A stretch of DNA of 53,201 bases from positions 227,343 to 280,543 of the forward strand of contig NZ_KB893135.1 in assembly GCF_000374005.1 (NCBI RefSeq). The letters run 5' to 3'. The DNA is from Kiloniella laminariae DSM 19542. Lineage in GTDB: Bacteria; Pseudomonadota; Alphaproteobacteria; Kiloniellales; Kiloniellaceae. The position numbers and the translations under genes were made by a program. The notes under the pieces were generated by a model. That model had not been told where the DNA came from. It saw only the letters and a list, made by a program, of their open reading frames with translations, and did not search any database. Of this stretch, positions 22,832 through 30,470 are shown piece after piece (the stretch's first letter is position 1; every line of letters begins with the position of its first letter).

Positions 22832-23293
22832 TCAGGCCCCAAACCTGTGATGTTTGAGGAAATAATCCAGCGACAGACGGTTCACACCCCGGAAGGCCAT
22901 CAGGGTCAGCGCCCCGGCAATGATAATCGCGGTCGGGTAAAAAAAGTGCTGAAAATTGGTCACCTTGCCCAGCGGCAGATACAGGTCAAAGGGATCAAGC
23001 AGCGCTTGCCAGATCGCCGCGGCTGAAGTCAGGGTCATGACCAGTAATATCGGCGTGGCATATTTTTCCATCAAGCCCAGTGTGACACAGGCACCGATCA
23101 CGAACTGGAAATAACCGAAACGGTATTGCGGTTCCGGATCACTGAACAGATCCCAATAGAAAGTCCGCGATATCATCACCCCGATCTCCGGGTTGATCAC
23201 CTTGGCCATGCCCCACCAGACCAGCAGCATGCCGACGGTTACTCTCAATCCCAGCAACGCCAGGGCCTGGGCGGTGGTCTGTTGAGCGGGCAT
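22832..23293 (-). CDS. DoxX-family membrane protein
   Basis: This protein has 153 residues. The start at 23293 is decided by AAGGAGG 6 bases upstream; the earlier in-frame ATG at 23299 directly touches that site and cannot use it. Four transmembrane segments are visible, with the DoxX-like 'LGLRVTVGMLLVWWGMAKVI', 'FQFVIGACVTLGLMEKYATP', 'LLVMTLTSAAAIWQALL' and 'YPTAIIIAGALTLMAFRG'. DoxX-like proteins are small quinone- or redox-associated membrane proteins of mostly unknown role. It precedes the dehydrogenase gene in the same direction, 176 bp away. Confidence 0.8.
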   Translation of the reverse strand: MPAQQTTAQALALLGLRVTVGMLLVWWGMAKVINPEIGVMISRTFYWDLFSDPEPQYRFGYFQFVIGACVTLGLMEKYATPILLVMTLTSAAAIWQALLDPFDLYLPLGKVTNFQHFFYPTAIIIAGALTLMAFRGVNRLSLDYFLKHHRFGA

Positions 23294-23438
23294 TGGCATC
23301 CTCCTTCCGGTAAACTCTGCTACGGCATCGCAGCATACAGTGCTGGTTAGATAATAGATGCCATTTATTAACCCCGACTTATCCTGAGCAGTAAGACAAA
23401 GCTCTCCTCATTTCGCCCCCGATGTCACCCTTCTCCCC

Positions 23439-24113
23439 CTAATCTCTGGGAGCCGTGGTTCGGCTGCTGTCGAGGCAGCGCAGGGCAAAGATCCGGTCCA
23501 GTTCGGGCTGGTCGTCGGTCTCATCGCCGCTGGCGTATTCCACGGTCATTTCCGGATTGTCCTCGGCATAGAGGATCTCAACCTTGTTGCTTTTTTTCCA
23601 GTCCCAATAGCTCTTCTGGCCGATCTGGCGGGTAAAGGAGGTCTCGATCACCCGATCCCCGATCTCGAAGCGGTGCAGCACGTTAAAGCCGCGCCCCATG
23701 TTCGACTTGGTGCCCATCACCGTGGTTTTGGCAACCCGTCCCCGGCTATAGACATGGGCCATCTTGCCCATCATCTCGGTCAGGCTCCACCAGATATAGA
23801 GCGAGATCACCAGCGCAATCATCAACGGCAAGGCCCCGCCCAGAGGCTGGTCCCCGGCGGTGTCATCCATCAATTGCAGGCTGATGCCAAAGCCCGCGCC
23901 CTCTGCCGCACCCCCTTCCGTAATCCGCAGCACCCCGGCAACCCAGAACATGCCCAAAGCCACCAGCAGCGCCAGCAGACTGCAAAGGTAAAAGCGGACC
24001 AGATAATACTGCCGCGCGCGCGCATTCACCCGTCCCTGCTGTTTCAACACCCGGTAATAGGACAGAAAATCACGCGCACCAACAAACAAAAAAAACTCAA
24101 ACAACGGGGCCAT
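23439..24113 (-). CDS. Membrane protein, family M2
   Basis: This 224-residue protein begins 'PLFEFFLFVGARDFLSYYRV', the M2 signature with C-S changed to G-A. 'LKQQGRVNARARQYYLVRFY' corresponds to the Q-Q-G-L-I-D-P-E-V-R segment of the others. Two transmembrane segments (~38-60, ~100-120) are followed by 'HVYSRGRVAKTTVMG', 'FEIGDRVIETSF' and 'KVEILYAEDNPEMTVEYASG', the same beta-domain order. The C-terminus has an extra acidic stretch. Function is unknown. Confidence 0.75.
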   Translation of the reverse strand: MAPLFEFFLFVGARDFLSYYRVLKQQGRVNARARQYYLVRFYLCSLLALLVALGMFWVAGVLRITEGGAAEGAGFGISLQLMDDTAGDQPLGGALPLMIALVISLYIWWSLTEMMGKMAHVYSRGRVAKTTVMGTKSNMGRGFNVLHRFEIGDRVIETSFTRQIGQKSYWDWKKSNKVEILYAEDNPEMTVEYASGDETDDQPELDRIFALRCLDSSRTTAPRD

Positions 24114-24325
24114 GGGTCACTCGTGACAGGAGGGGGAAAAGGGTGAAAAGCCAAAACGACAGGAAACAGTGGGAAACGACCAGAAACAATCAAATCAGAA
24201 GGTCCGGACTATAGAGCCAAAATACCCAAGGGTACAGAGATCAGAAGGTGGCTTGCAAATATACGTACATCGCCTTTGCGCAAACCTTGACCACTAACTT
24301 GGGTTTCAGCGGGTCTCACCGGGCT

Positions 24326-24973
24326 TCACTGGGGATAGATCATGCTTTTTTCCGCTTGCTGTAACCGCTCGCTCTGATCCCATCCGGGAGTTTGCTCTGG
24401 CATCAGAGCATCCTTGATCAGGCATCTGTTTTTGAATTTCTCCGGCTCATAGAGACAGGCGAAACGCGGGGCTGACTGTGCATAGATAAAGCAGTCGATA
24501 TCACCGACCTTGCGGTCTCTGCCCGTAAAAAACCGATTGTACAAGTGTGACGCGATCTGTTTTTTTCCGGCTGCTGTAAAGGTATACAAGTCTGTCGGCT
24601 TGATTTTATCAGAGCCTTCTTGAATCAGTTTGGCCTCAACCAGCTTGCCATCGCTGTAGGCAAAAGCCCTGCGTTCAAGCAAACGTATTTTCGGCACAAC
24701 AAGAAACAGGGAAACAATCGGGGCAACACATAACATCCAGACAGAGTTTCTTATATCATTCGAAGTCATCTCATTATTCCAGAAAAATTCTCTGAAAAAG
24801 ATTGTCGCCACAATAAGCACAGGCACAAAAAACAGAAGAAACCAGCCCAAAAACTGAAAGACATACCTTGCACGCACTTCGGGATCAATCAGGCCCTGCT
24901 GCTGTTTTTCGGCGTAAAAGCGCCTGAAATCCCGGGAACAGAACAGCAGGAAGAATTTAAAGAGAAATGACAT
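24326..24973 (-). CDS. Membrane protein, family M2
   Basis: This 215-residue protein starts behind AAGGATAG. The N-terminus is 'SFLFKFFLLFCSRDFRRFYA' followed by E-K-Q-Q-Q-G-L-I-D-P-E-V-R. Two transmembrane segments follow ('FLGWFLLFFVPVLIVATIFF', 'MLCVAPIVSLFLVVPKI'), then 'RRAFAYSDGKLVEAKLIQEG', 'GDIDCFIYAQSAPRFACLY' and 'KNRCLIKDALMPEQ'. The D-x-x-I-Y-A-x-S-x-P-x-x-A-x-L-Y element resembles the strand-turn of DUF3592 proteins. Function is unknown. Confidence 0.8.
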   Translation of the reverse strand: MSFLFKFFLLFCSRDFRRFYAEKQQQGLIDPEVRARYVFQFLGWFLLFFVPVLIVATIFFREFFWNNEMTSNDIRNSVWMLCVAPIVSLFLVVPKIRLLERRAFAYSDGKLVEAKLIQEGSDKIKPTDLYTFTAAGKKQIASHLYNRFFTGRDRKVGDIDCFIYAQSAPRFACLYEPEKFKNRCLIKDALMPEQTPGWDQSERLQQAEKSMIYPQ

Positions 24974-25085
24974 TGCTATCCTTTTTCAGAAGATATCTCC
25001 CTACATCCGGCTCATAAAAACAGGTCTCATGATAACCAGTCCGGGATGTCTGCCGGGGATCTCTGTGTAACTATACTGCGAATGA

Positions 25086-25670
25086 CTATTCCACCCGCAT
25101 AAACCATCTGCTCAGGTCATCCGAGTAGATAATGAAAGAAAGTTTGAAAAAAAACTGGTCCTGAGAAATTCTGGGGAAAGAGCTGTACCTGCTATCATGG
25201 GAGTTGGCCCTGTTGTCGCCCACAAAAAACAACTCATCCTGAGGCACGGTTTGACAGGTTCTTTCCTCTTTAACCGACGAGGGGTAAATCGTTTTGTAGG
25301 CGTGGTTCCCTGCTGTTTCCTCATAGAGATCAAAACTCTCCTGTGAAGGGTCCGTGTATTTTCCCAGATATTTTTTATCGGGATTACTTTCACTCCAGAA
25401 ATCCTCGTCATTAAAGCAGATTTCATCACCACTTCTCGCAACCAGCCTTTTTACAGACTTATTCCCCTGATCTCCCCTGAAAGTCAGCAAGTCACCGAGT
25501 TCAGGTGTAGCCATGTAGACAAACACCCTGTCATTGGGTAACAGGTTCGGAGCCAGAGAGCTGCTTGCGACGGATAGGCCGCCAAACCCCAAAATAGGGG
25601 GCATCCAGAAAAAATAGACAAATAAAACGCCGAGAAAGGCACAGACAGAATAGAAAACTCGCTTGAACAT
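25086..25670 (-). CDS. Signal peptidase I-like protein (S26), atypical
   Basis: This 194-residue protein has a strong GGAGGTG ribosome site. One N-terminal transmembrane segment (~5-22) is followed by the S26 boxes. Box B has the likely nucleophile Ser38 in 'SSSLAPNLLPNDRVFV', where the usual S-M-x-P-T-L is S-L-A-P-N-L. Lys74 in 'SVKRLVARSGDEI' is the general base, and box E 'GDNRANSHDSRYS' is intact. It is probably an active inner-membrane peptidase with altered specificity, rather than the housekeeping lepB. It sits inside the M2 array, so M2 proteins or their partners are possible substrates (inference). Confidence 0.8.
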   Translation of the reverse strand: MFKRVFYSVCAFLGVLFVYFFWMPPILGFGGLSVASSSLAPNLLPNDRVFVYMATPELGDLLTFRGDQGNKSVKRLVARSGDEICFNDEDFWSESNPDKKYLGKYTDPSQESFDLYEETAGNHAYKTIYPSSVKEERTCQTVPQDELFFVGDNRANSHDSRYSSFPRISQDQFFFKLSFIIYSDDLSRWFMRVE

Positions 25671-25717
25671 AGATTACACCTCCTGCAAACATTTGACTTC
25701 AAATACCCGATTTCCAA

Positions 25718-25855
25718 CTATGATCGAACAAAGAGGAAATAAATCATCCGGTGCCACACCACGGGGTCGATCAGGCCCTGCCGCTGTTTTTCTGCATAGA
25801 GACTGCGAAGCTCCCGGGAACAAAACAGCAGGAAAACCCTGAACAAAACCTGCAT
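25718..25855 (-). pseudogene. Truncated family M2 copy (45 codons)
   Basis: From the ATG at 25855 the frame reads 'MQVLFRVFLLFCSRELRSLY' and continues A-E-K-Q-R-Q-G-L-I-D-P, then diverges and stops at 25718. The first ~90 bases are almost identical to the 5' end of the 25861 gene, which lies directly upstream on the minus strand. It is a broken duplicate of an M2 5' end, not a full gene; a short product is possible but unlikely. Confidence 0.7.
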
Positions 25856-25860
25856 CGACG

Positions 25861-26541
25861 TTACTCCTGCTTCCACGGCGGATTGTTGCGACGGGACTGT
25901 TCCGGGGAAACGTAAGGGTCAAGCGTGTTTTCTGCCTGCGCCAGATGCCCCCCGAGATCCCATCCCGACGATTTCCCTGGTTCTGGTTTATCCCGGATCA
26001 GGCAGTCACGACGAAAGGCTGCGGGATTATAGAGACAGGCTATTTTCGGCAGATTTCGCACATAGATCACCAGATCTTTATCCCCGATCTCCTGTTCCCC
26101 TTCATAGTCACACTCCAGCCAATAGGGTTTGCCCTCGACCTCATAACGATAGCTATGCTCGTATTTTCCGCCTGAACGGGAAACCTTGTCGACCAGCACC
26201 GCAACAGCAACCGCGCCCGCACTGTAGATAAAGGCATTTTTTTCCAGTTGCCGGATTTTGCTCCGTCCGGTCGAATAAAACGTGACCGAGCTCAGCAACA
26301 GCGCGGCTAACGTCATCAATTCATCAATCCAGATATGGGAAAGAGATAAGCCCCAGATCATTTCAAAAAATATGACTGCAAGGTACAGCGCCAGCCCCAG
26401 CAGGATAAGCCAGAAGAAAAACTGGAGGAAATAATTGAGCCGCGCTCTGGCATCAATCAGGCCCTGCCGCTGTTTTTCTGCATAGAGACTGCGAAGCTCC
26501 CGGGAACAAAACAGCAGGAAAATCTTGAACAAAAAATGCAT
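25861..26541 (-). CDS. Membrane protein, family M2
   Basis: This 226-residue protein has the N-terminus 'MHFLFKIFLLFCSRELRSLY'. Two transmembrane segments lie at ~37-60 and ~70-90. The beta-rich C-half has 'AFIYSAGAVAVAVLVDK', 'YRYEVEGKPYWLECDYEGEQ', 'GDKDLVIYVRNLPKIACLY' and 'RRDCLIRDKPEPGKSSGWDL'. AAGAGAGAG precedes the ATG; this leader is shared almost base for base with the 26644 and 27364 genes. Function is unknown. Confidence 0.8.
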   Translation of the reverse strand: MHFLFKIFLLFCSRELRSLYAEKQRQGLIDARARLNYFLQFFFWLILLGLALYLAVIFFEMIWGLSLSHIWIDELMTLAALLLSSVTFYSTGRSKIRQLEKNAFIYSAGAVAVAVLVDKVSRSGGKYEHSYRYEVEGKPYWLECDYEGEQEIGDKDLVIYVRNLPKIACLYNPAAFRRDCLIRDKPEPGKSSGWDLGGHLAQAENTLDPYVSPEQSRRNNPPWKQE

Positions 26542-26643
26542 CGCTCTCTCTTATGATAATAGATCAGGTGACCCCGAAAGCGGTCCCGCTTGCGCTTCCA
26601 GTTCCCACATCAGCAGCTTCCCCCAAAAGGGATAATAGAGACC

Positions 26644-27324
26644 TCATTCCTGCTTCCACGGTGGAAAAAGCCAATCTTTAGGCGTTTCTTTTTCTGTTCC
26701 CGCGATTTCAGAACTTCCCGCCAGACCCGCTTCCTTGTCTATCTCCCACATGGCAGCTTGCTCCGGCGCCACTTTATCCTGGATCAGGCAACGGCGCCGA
26801 AAAAGAGTCGACTGATACAGGTTGGCAAATTCCGGGGCGCTTTGTGCATAGATAACCGTAAGACTATCCTTCATGTCTCTGTACTGATTGGAGAAGAGGG
26901 CAAGATAGGAAAAGACAATTTGATACTTCTGACCCATGACCTCATATTCATAGCGTTGACTGACTTTCCCCTCGTAAACACTCTTTTCGATCAACACTGC
27001 CGGGGCAAGAAGACCATCGCTATAGGCAAAGGCCGTGGTCTCCAGCTTGCGGATTTTCGGCCTGATATAGAACAGCAAGCCAATGACAAAAATCCCTCCG
27101 GCCCAGATACGGAGTTCCATCTGCCCCGTAGCCTGATATCTGTCCCAGAACAGGTAGTTCATGACCACAATCGGTATCAGCAGCAAAATTACCCAGACAA
27201 GAAACTGAAAAAGATAATTGGAACGCACTTCAGGGTCGATCAATCCTTGGTGGTCTTTTTCCACATAAAAGCGGATAAAGTCTCTGGAACAGAACAGCAG
27301 GAAAATCTTGAACAAAAAATGCAT
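26644..27324 (-). CDS. Membrane protein, family M2
   Basis: This 226-residue protein is closely similar in layout to the 25861 product: 'FLFKIFLLFCSRDFIRFY', two transmembrane segments, 'AFAYSDGLLAPAVLIEKSVY', 'YEYEVMGQKYQIVFSY', 'LTVIYAQSAPEFANLYQS' and 'RRRCLIQDKVAPEQAAMWEI'. It starts after the shared AAGAGAGAGCG leader. Its order in the array and sequence indicate tandem duplication. Function is unknown. Confidence 0.8.
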   Translation of the reverse strand: MHFLFKIFLLFCSRDFIRFYVEKDHQGLIDPEVRSNYLFQFLVWVILLLIPIVVMNYLFWDRYQATGQMELRIWAGGIFVIGLLFYIRPKIRKLETTAFAYSDGLLAPAVLIEKSVYEGKVSQRYEYEVMGQKYQIVFSYLALFSNQYRDMKDSLTVIYAQSAPEFANLYQSTLFRRRCLIQDKVAPEQAAMWEIDKEAGLAGSSEIAGTEKETPKDWLFPPWKQE

Positions 27325-27471
27325 CGCTCTCTCTTATGACAACAGGTCAGGGAACCCAAAGGATTACTTCTGATATAGAAAGGGTTTTTTTGGTTTATCC
27401 AGCTCTTTTGCCCGCTCATCCAACTGCCAGCGCGCAGGCTTCCCCGGCATTTCCCGATCCCGGATCAGACA
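27321..27471. repeat. 151-bp direct repeat, copy 1
   Basis: Almost identical over the full 151 bp to 28029-28179. It spans the intergenic leader and the last ~36 codons of the 27364 gene. Confidence 0.85.
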
Positions 27472-28032
27472 GAAATCGGCCAGGTCTTTCACCTCGTAAA
27501 CGCAAGCCTCCTCCGGCGCGGCGGGTGTATAGATCAACCATTCTGAATCCCCCGGATTTTTATGGGCTGGAACAGTGTCTTCCTTGTAGGGGAAACTTTT
27601 GCGGTATTCGAAGCCCTTGATTTTATATCTATAGTGATGAGTGTAGCTGCGCCTTTGGCCAAGGTTATTGCTGGAAATCGACATCAACCGCGCCTCAACC
27701 AGTTGCCCGGCACTATAGGCAAAGGCCTTACGCCCGATCTCCCTGATTTTTCCTGTGCAGTAAAAAACCAGCCCGCCTATGACCAGCACCCCCAGCAGGA
27801 TATTGCCCGTCTCCATGGACCGGATCGTTTCCGCCAGCGGCAGCGGATCATTCCAGACGGCGCTAGACAGGATCGACAGCGGCAAGAGAACAACCAGCAA
27901 CCAGAACAGAAACAGAAACGCCACCCGCCGCCGCACCTCGGGGTCGATCAGCCCCCGGCGCTGGTTCTCGGCATAAAAATCCCTGAAGTCTCTGGAACAG
28001 AACAGCAGGAAAATCTTGAACAGAAAAGGCAT
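27364..28032 (-). CDS. Membrane protein, family M2
   Basis: This 222-residue protein has the N-terminus 'PFLFKIFLLFCSRDFRDFYA', two transmembrane segments, 'AFAYSAGQLVEARLMSISS', 'YRYKIKGFEYRKSFPYKE', 'SEWLIYTPAAPEEACVYE' and 'CLIRDREMPGKPARWQLDER'. Its last ~36 codons and the following leader are shared with the 28072 gene in a 151-bp repeat, whereas the middle has diverged. That pattern suggests recent conversion or duplication of the ends. Function is unknown. Confidence 0.8.
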   Translation of the reverse strand: MPFLFKIFLLFCSRDFRDFYAENQRRGLIDPEVRRRVAFLFLFWLLVVLLPLSILSSAVWNDPLPLAETIRSMETGNILLGVLVIGGLVFYCTGKIREIGRKAFAYSAGQLVEARLMSISSNNLGQRRSYTHHYRYKIKGFEYRKSFPYKEDTVPAHKNPGDSEWLIYTPAAPEEACVYEVKDLADFCLIRDREMPGKPARWQLDERAKELDKPKKPFLYQK

Positions 28033-28179
28033 CGCTCTCTCTTATGACAACAGATCAGGGAACCCAAAGGATTACTTCTGATATAGAAAGGGTTTTTTGG
28101 TTTTTTCCAGCTCTTTTGCCCGCTCATCCAACTGCCAGCGCGCAGGCTTCCCCGGCATTTCCCGATCCCGGATCAGACA
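28029..28179. repeat. 151-bp direct repeat, copy 2
   Basis: Copy of 27321-27471, covering the leader upstream of the 27364 gene and the 3' end of the 28072 gene. Differences are a few bases, mainly in a T-run. Confidence 0.85.
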
Positions 28180-28749
28180 ATTACCCGAGAATTCGTCCAT
28201 GTCATAATAATAGGCAACACGCGGGCAGCTTTCGGCACAGATAAAGGGGACAAAATCCCCGACCTTTTCGTCTCTGGGGGAAGAAAGCTTGCGAAAGGTG
28301 ATCTTTTTGCGGAACCACTCTCCGGCCATGCGATATTCATAGATATAGCTGTACTGAAATCTGTAGCTGCCTGAAGAATTGTTATGCTCGTATTCGATCA
28401 ACTGGGCATCCACCAACACGCCATCGCTATAGACAAAGGCGAGGATTACCTGAAGACGGATTTTCCGTCTGGCAAGAATCAACGTAAAACCCGCGATCAG
28501 AAGACAAACGACAACAGGGCTCAGCGGCGAGAAATCGGGAATTTCCCGGCTCATATCCGCATAGTTCAGCCAGAAAAGCCAAGCTGCGAAGGCCGGGGGA
28601 AAGAGAGCCAGCAGCAACCAGCGAAGAACGCGGGTGGCAATACTATTGCGCACCTCAGGATCAATCAGCCCCCGGCGCTGGTTCTCGGCGTAGAACTCTC
28701 TGAAGTCTTTGGAGCAAAACAGCAGGAAAATTCGGAAGAATACAGACAT
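28072..28749 (-). CDS. Membrane protein, family M2
   Basis: This protein has 225 residues from the ATG at 28749; a GTG two codons upstream is possible. It shows 'FFRIFLLFCSKDFREFYAEN', two transmembrane segments, 'AFVYSDGVLVDAQLIEYE', 'YIYEYRMAGEWFRKKITF', 'GDFVPFICAESCPRVAYYY' and 'NCLIRDREMPGKPARWQLDE'. It is the first gene of the leftward M2 array and so perhaps nearest the promoter. Function is unknown. Confidence 0.8.
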   Translation of the reverse strand: MSVFFRIFLLFCSKDFREFYAENQRRGLIDPEVRNSIATRVLRWLLLALFPPAFAAWLFWLNYADMSREIPDFSPLSPVVVCLLIAGFTLILARRKIRLQVILAFVYSDGVLVDAQLIEYEHNNSSGSYRFQYSYIYEYRMAGEWFRKKITFRKLSSPRDEKVGDFVPFICAESCPRVAYYYDMDEFSGNCLIRDREMPGKPARWQLDERAKELEKTKKPFLYQK

Positions 28750-28959
28750 GGCCACCCGTATCAGGAGAGAAAATTCTGGAACACATCTTCTTTCTATAGC
28801 GGATTTCCGGTTTCAGCTCCAGAAAATCGTCCTGATTTCATCAACATACCTCATTTGGGGGATTGCAGCCCCTCGCAACAATCGATAGATAAGCGCCCGG
28901 TTAAACGCTGGCCATACGCTGGGCTATGTGCTGGGCTACAGGTTCTGGCCATCAAACCT

Positions 28960-29508
28960 TCAGATTTCGCGCCATTCACTTTGTAACAGCGCGTATCCGT
29001 ACTCATCGGACCATGCGCCCTTGAAATGGATATTCTCGCGGTAGTGGGCTTCACATCGAAAGCCGGTTTTCTCCAGCAGCTTTCGTGCTGCCTGATTGCG
29101 GCTGTCGATAACGGCGCTGAGGCGGTGTTTGTCCAGACGGTCAAACAGCAACTCGACCACAGCCTTCAGGGCTTCACAGGCATAGCCCCTGTTCTGCTGG
29201 GCGCTGTCGAGGGTAAAGCCCAGTTCGGCCTGGCGCCCCTGATCAAAAAAATGCACCGCGATATCACCAAGCAACAGGCCATCATTTTGACCCGTCACGG
29301 CAATCTGGAACCAGCTGTCATTCTGGTTAAAGGCCAGATCTTTCTGCCCCTGCCAAAAGCGCGCGACATCCTCTGGCGCAAAAGTACTCCAGCTTTGATA
29401 GCGCGCGACTTCGGCCTGATTGCGATAGGCAGAAAACCGGGGCAGGTCTGTTTCCTGAAACGGCCGCAGACAGAGCCGGGAGGTCAGCAGGGGAAAATAA
29501 TCAGACAT
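28960..29508 (-). CDS. GNAT N-acetyltransferase (RimJ/RimL-like)
   Basis: This protein has 182 residues from the ATG at 29508, behind GGAAG. Its opening 'TSRLCLRPFQETDLPRFSAY' is typical of the RimJ/RimL group. Acetyl-CoA-binding motif A appears as 'AELGFTLDSAQQNRGYACEA', and the end is 'NQAARKLLEKTGFRCEAHYR' then 'DEYGYALLQSEW'. It probably acetylates a small amine or a protein N-terminus; the substrate is unknown. It marks the GC-rich edge of the AT-rich island that follows. Confidence 0.9.
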   Translation of the reverse strand: MSDYFPLLTSRLCLRPFQETDLPRFSAYRNQAEVARYQSWSTFAPEDVARFWQGQKDLAFNQNDSWFQIAVTGQNDGLLLGDIAVHFFDQGRQAELGFTLDSAQQNRGYACEALKAVVELLFDRLDKHRLSAVIDSRNQAARKLLEKTGFRCEAHYRENIHFKGAWSDEYGYALLQSEWREI

Positions 29509-30287
29509 CAGAACTTCCAAACAGGTCCGTCGCGTCGGGGCATCCCAAAATACCGCCACAAAAAAATACAGAGCAAATCACAGGGAAACTTAGAAAATCG
29601 GACCGCCAATTAACAGGATTAGGTTAACAGATCCAGATAAAAAATATAGAAGCCTCTGCGCCAATCTGCACCCCATTTTTAAAGTATGATCAGCACCTGT
29701 CACACCGGAGCCAGGCAATCATTACGTGTAGCGGCTTGCACTCATACTTTTCAGCTTACTTTATCTGGGAATAAAATTCTGTGACGTCATTCAACCCGTA
29801 AATTACCTACAAAAGCTGACTTTGATACTTTGGCCTAGAACTTGGGCAAGAAAACTCAGTGTTTCAAGTCTCAGGATATGAAGAACCACACCGTCAAGAA
29901 AACGGACGTTTATTTACATGCGTTATAACACCAAAGGTTGTTCATCGCTCAATTTTATATCATGTTTGAATTTGTTATCGGAACGACCGCAACCAACCCA
30001 AAGCGGACATTGTGAAAATAGATATTGAGAAACTTTATTGAGAATTTAGCTACATAAAAAGAGATGCGGGATCATTACTCGTTACACCCATTTAAGTGTA
30101 AAGGATGTTATTGAGTTAATAGATTAGTTCTTGATGATAATGCAGAACTTCTGACCACCATCATTAGCTTTGCAAGTAAAAATAGCATCCTACAAAACTT
30201 AAATATTAATACCGACAACCTTAAAGGACTTGAAGCGGCAGATAATATGAACTATCTTTTCTAAAGATTTTCTACTATGGGTGTGTT
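29509..30287. other. AT-rich gene-poor left flank of the ABC-3C island
   Basis: Base composition drops sharply from about 29600. No convincing gene is visible apart from the frame remnants at 30058-30264. No tRNA or clear attachment-site repeat was found by eye. The stretch is best read as the decayed left arm of a mobile island. Confidence 0.5.
30058..30264 (+). pseudogene. Possible tyrosine-recombinase C-terminal remnant
   Basis: One frame reads 'IITRYTHLSVKDVIELID' then stops at 30125-30127. R-Y-x-H-L is the signature around the nucleophile tyrosine in integrases. After a one-base frame change, 46 further codons are open ('LVLDDNAELLTTIISFASKN') to a stop at 30262. Everything upstream of the signature is broken by stops. 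I infer a decayed integrase tail; the match is short and could be chance. Confidence 0.35.
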
Positions 30288-30446
30288 ATGGAATATTTAA
30301 ATGAAATAATTGCGTTGTTAGCTGGTCTCATCGGAGGAGCTACAATTGGCTCATTAATAACAATAAAAGTTTGCTCCAATTCAAACAAGGTAAATCAGAG
30401 CGGTGCATCCTCAAAAGGAGATATTGTTGGTCGAGATAAGAACTAA
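30288..30446 (+). CDS. Small membrane peptide with VGRDKN tail, first gene of the ABC-3C locus
   Basis: This 52-residue frame, too short for usual gene callers, opens 'MEYLNEIIALLAGLIGGATI' and continues G-S-L-I-T-I, one transmembrane segment. A short polar linker then ends in 'SSKGDIVGRDKN'. The next protein carries the near-identical motif 'KEKIVGRDDN' in its disordered N-terminus. VGRD-type tails are known in several conflict-system proteins, where they may mediate recruitment. It lies 24 bp before the CTD gene in the same direction. I infer a membrane anchor or effector of the ABC-3C system. Confidence 0.7.
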   Translation: MEYLNEIIALLAGLIGGATIGSLITIKVCSNSNKVNQSGASSKGDIVGRDKN

Positions 30447-30470
30447 ACCCTTATTAATTAGTATAATTCA

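Noticed and set aside
21829-22857. 342-codon rightward open frame
   Set aside because: It is antisense to the well-supported dehydrogenase gene, has low-complexity composition typical of a GC-rich shadow, and matches nothing recognisable.
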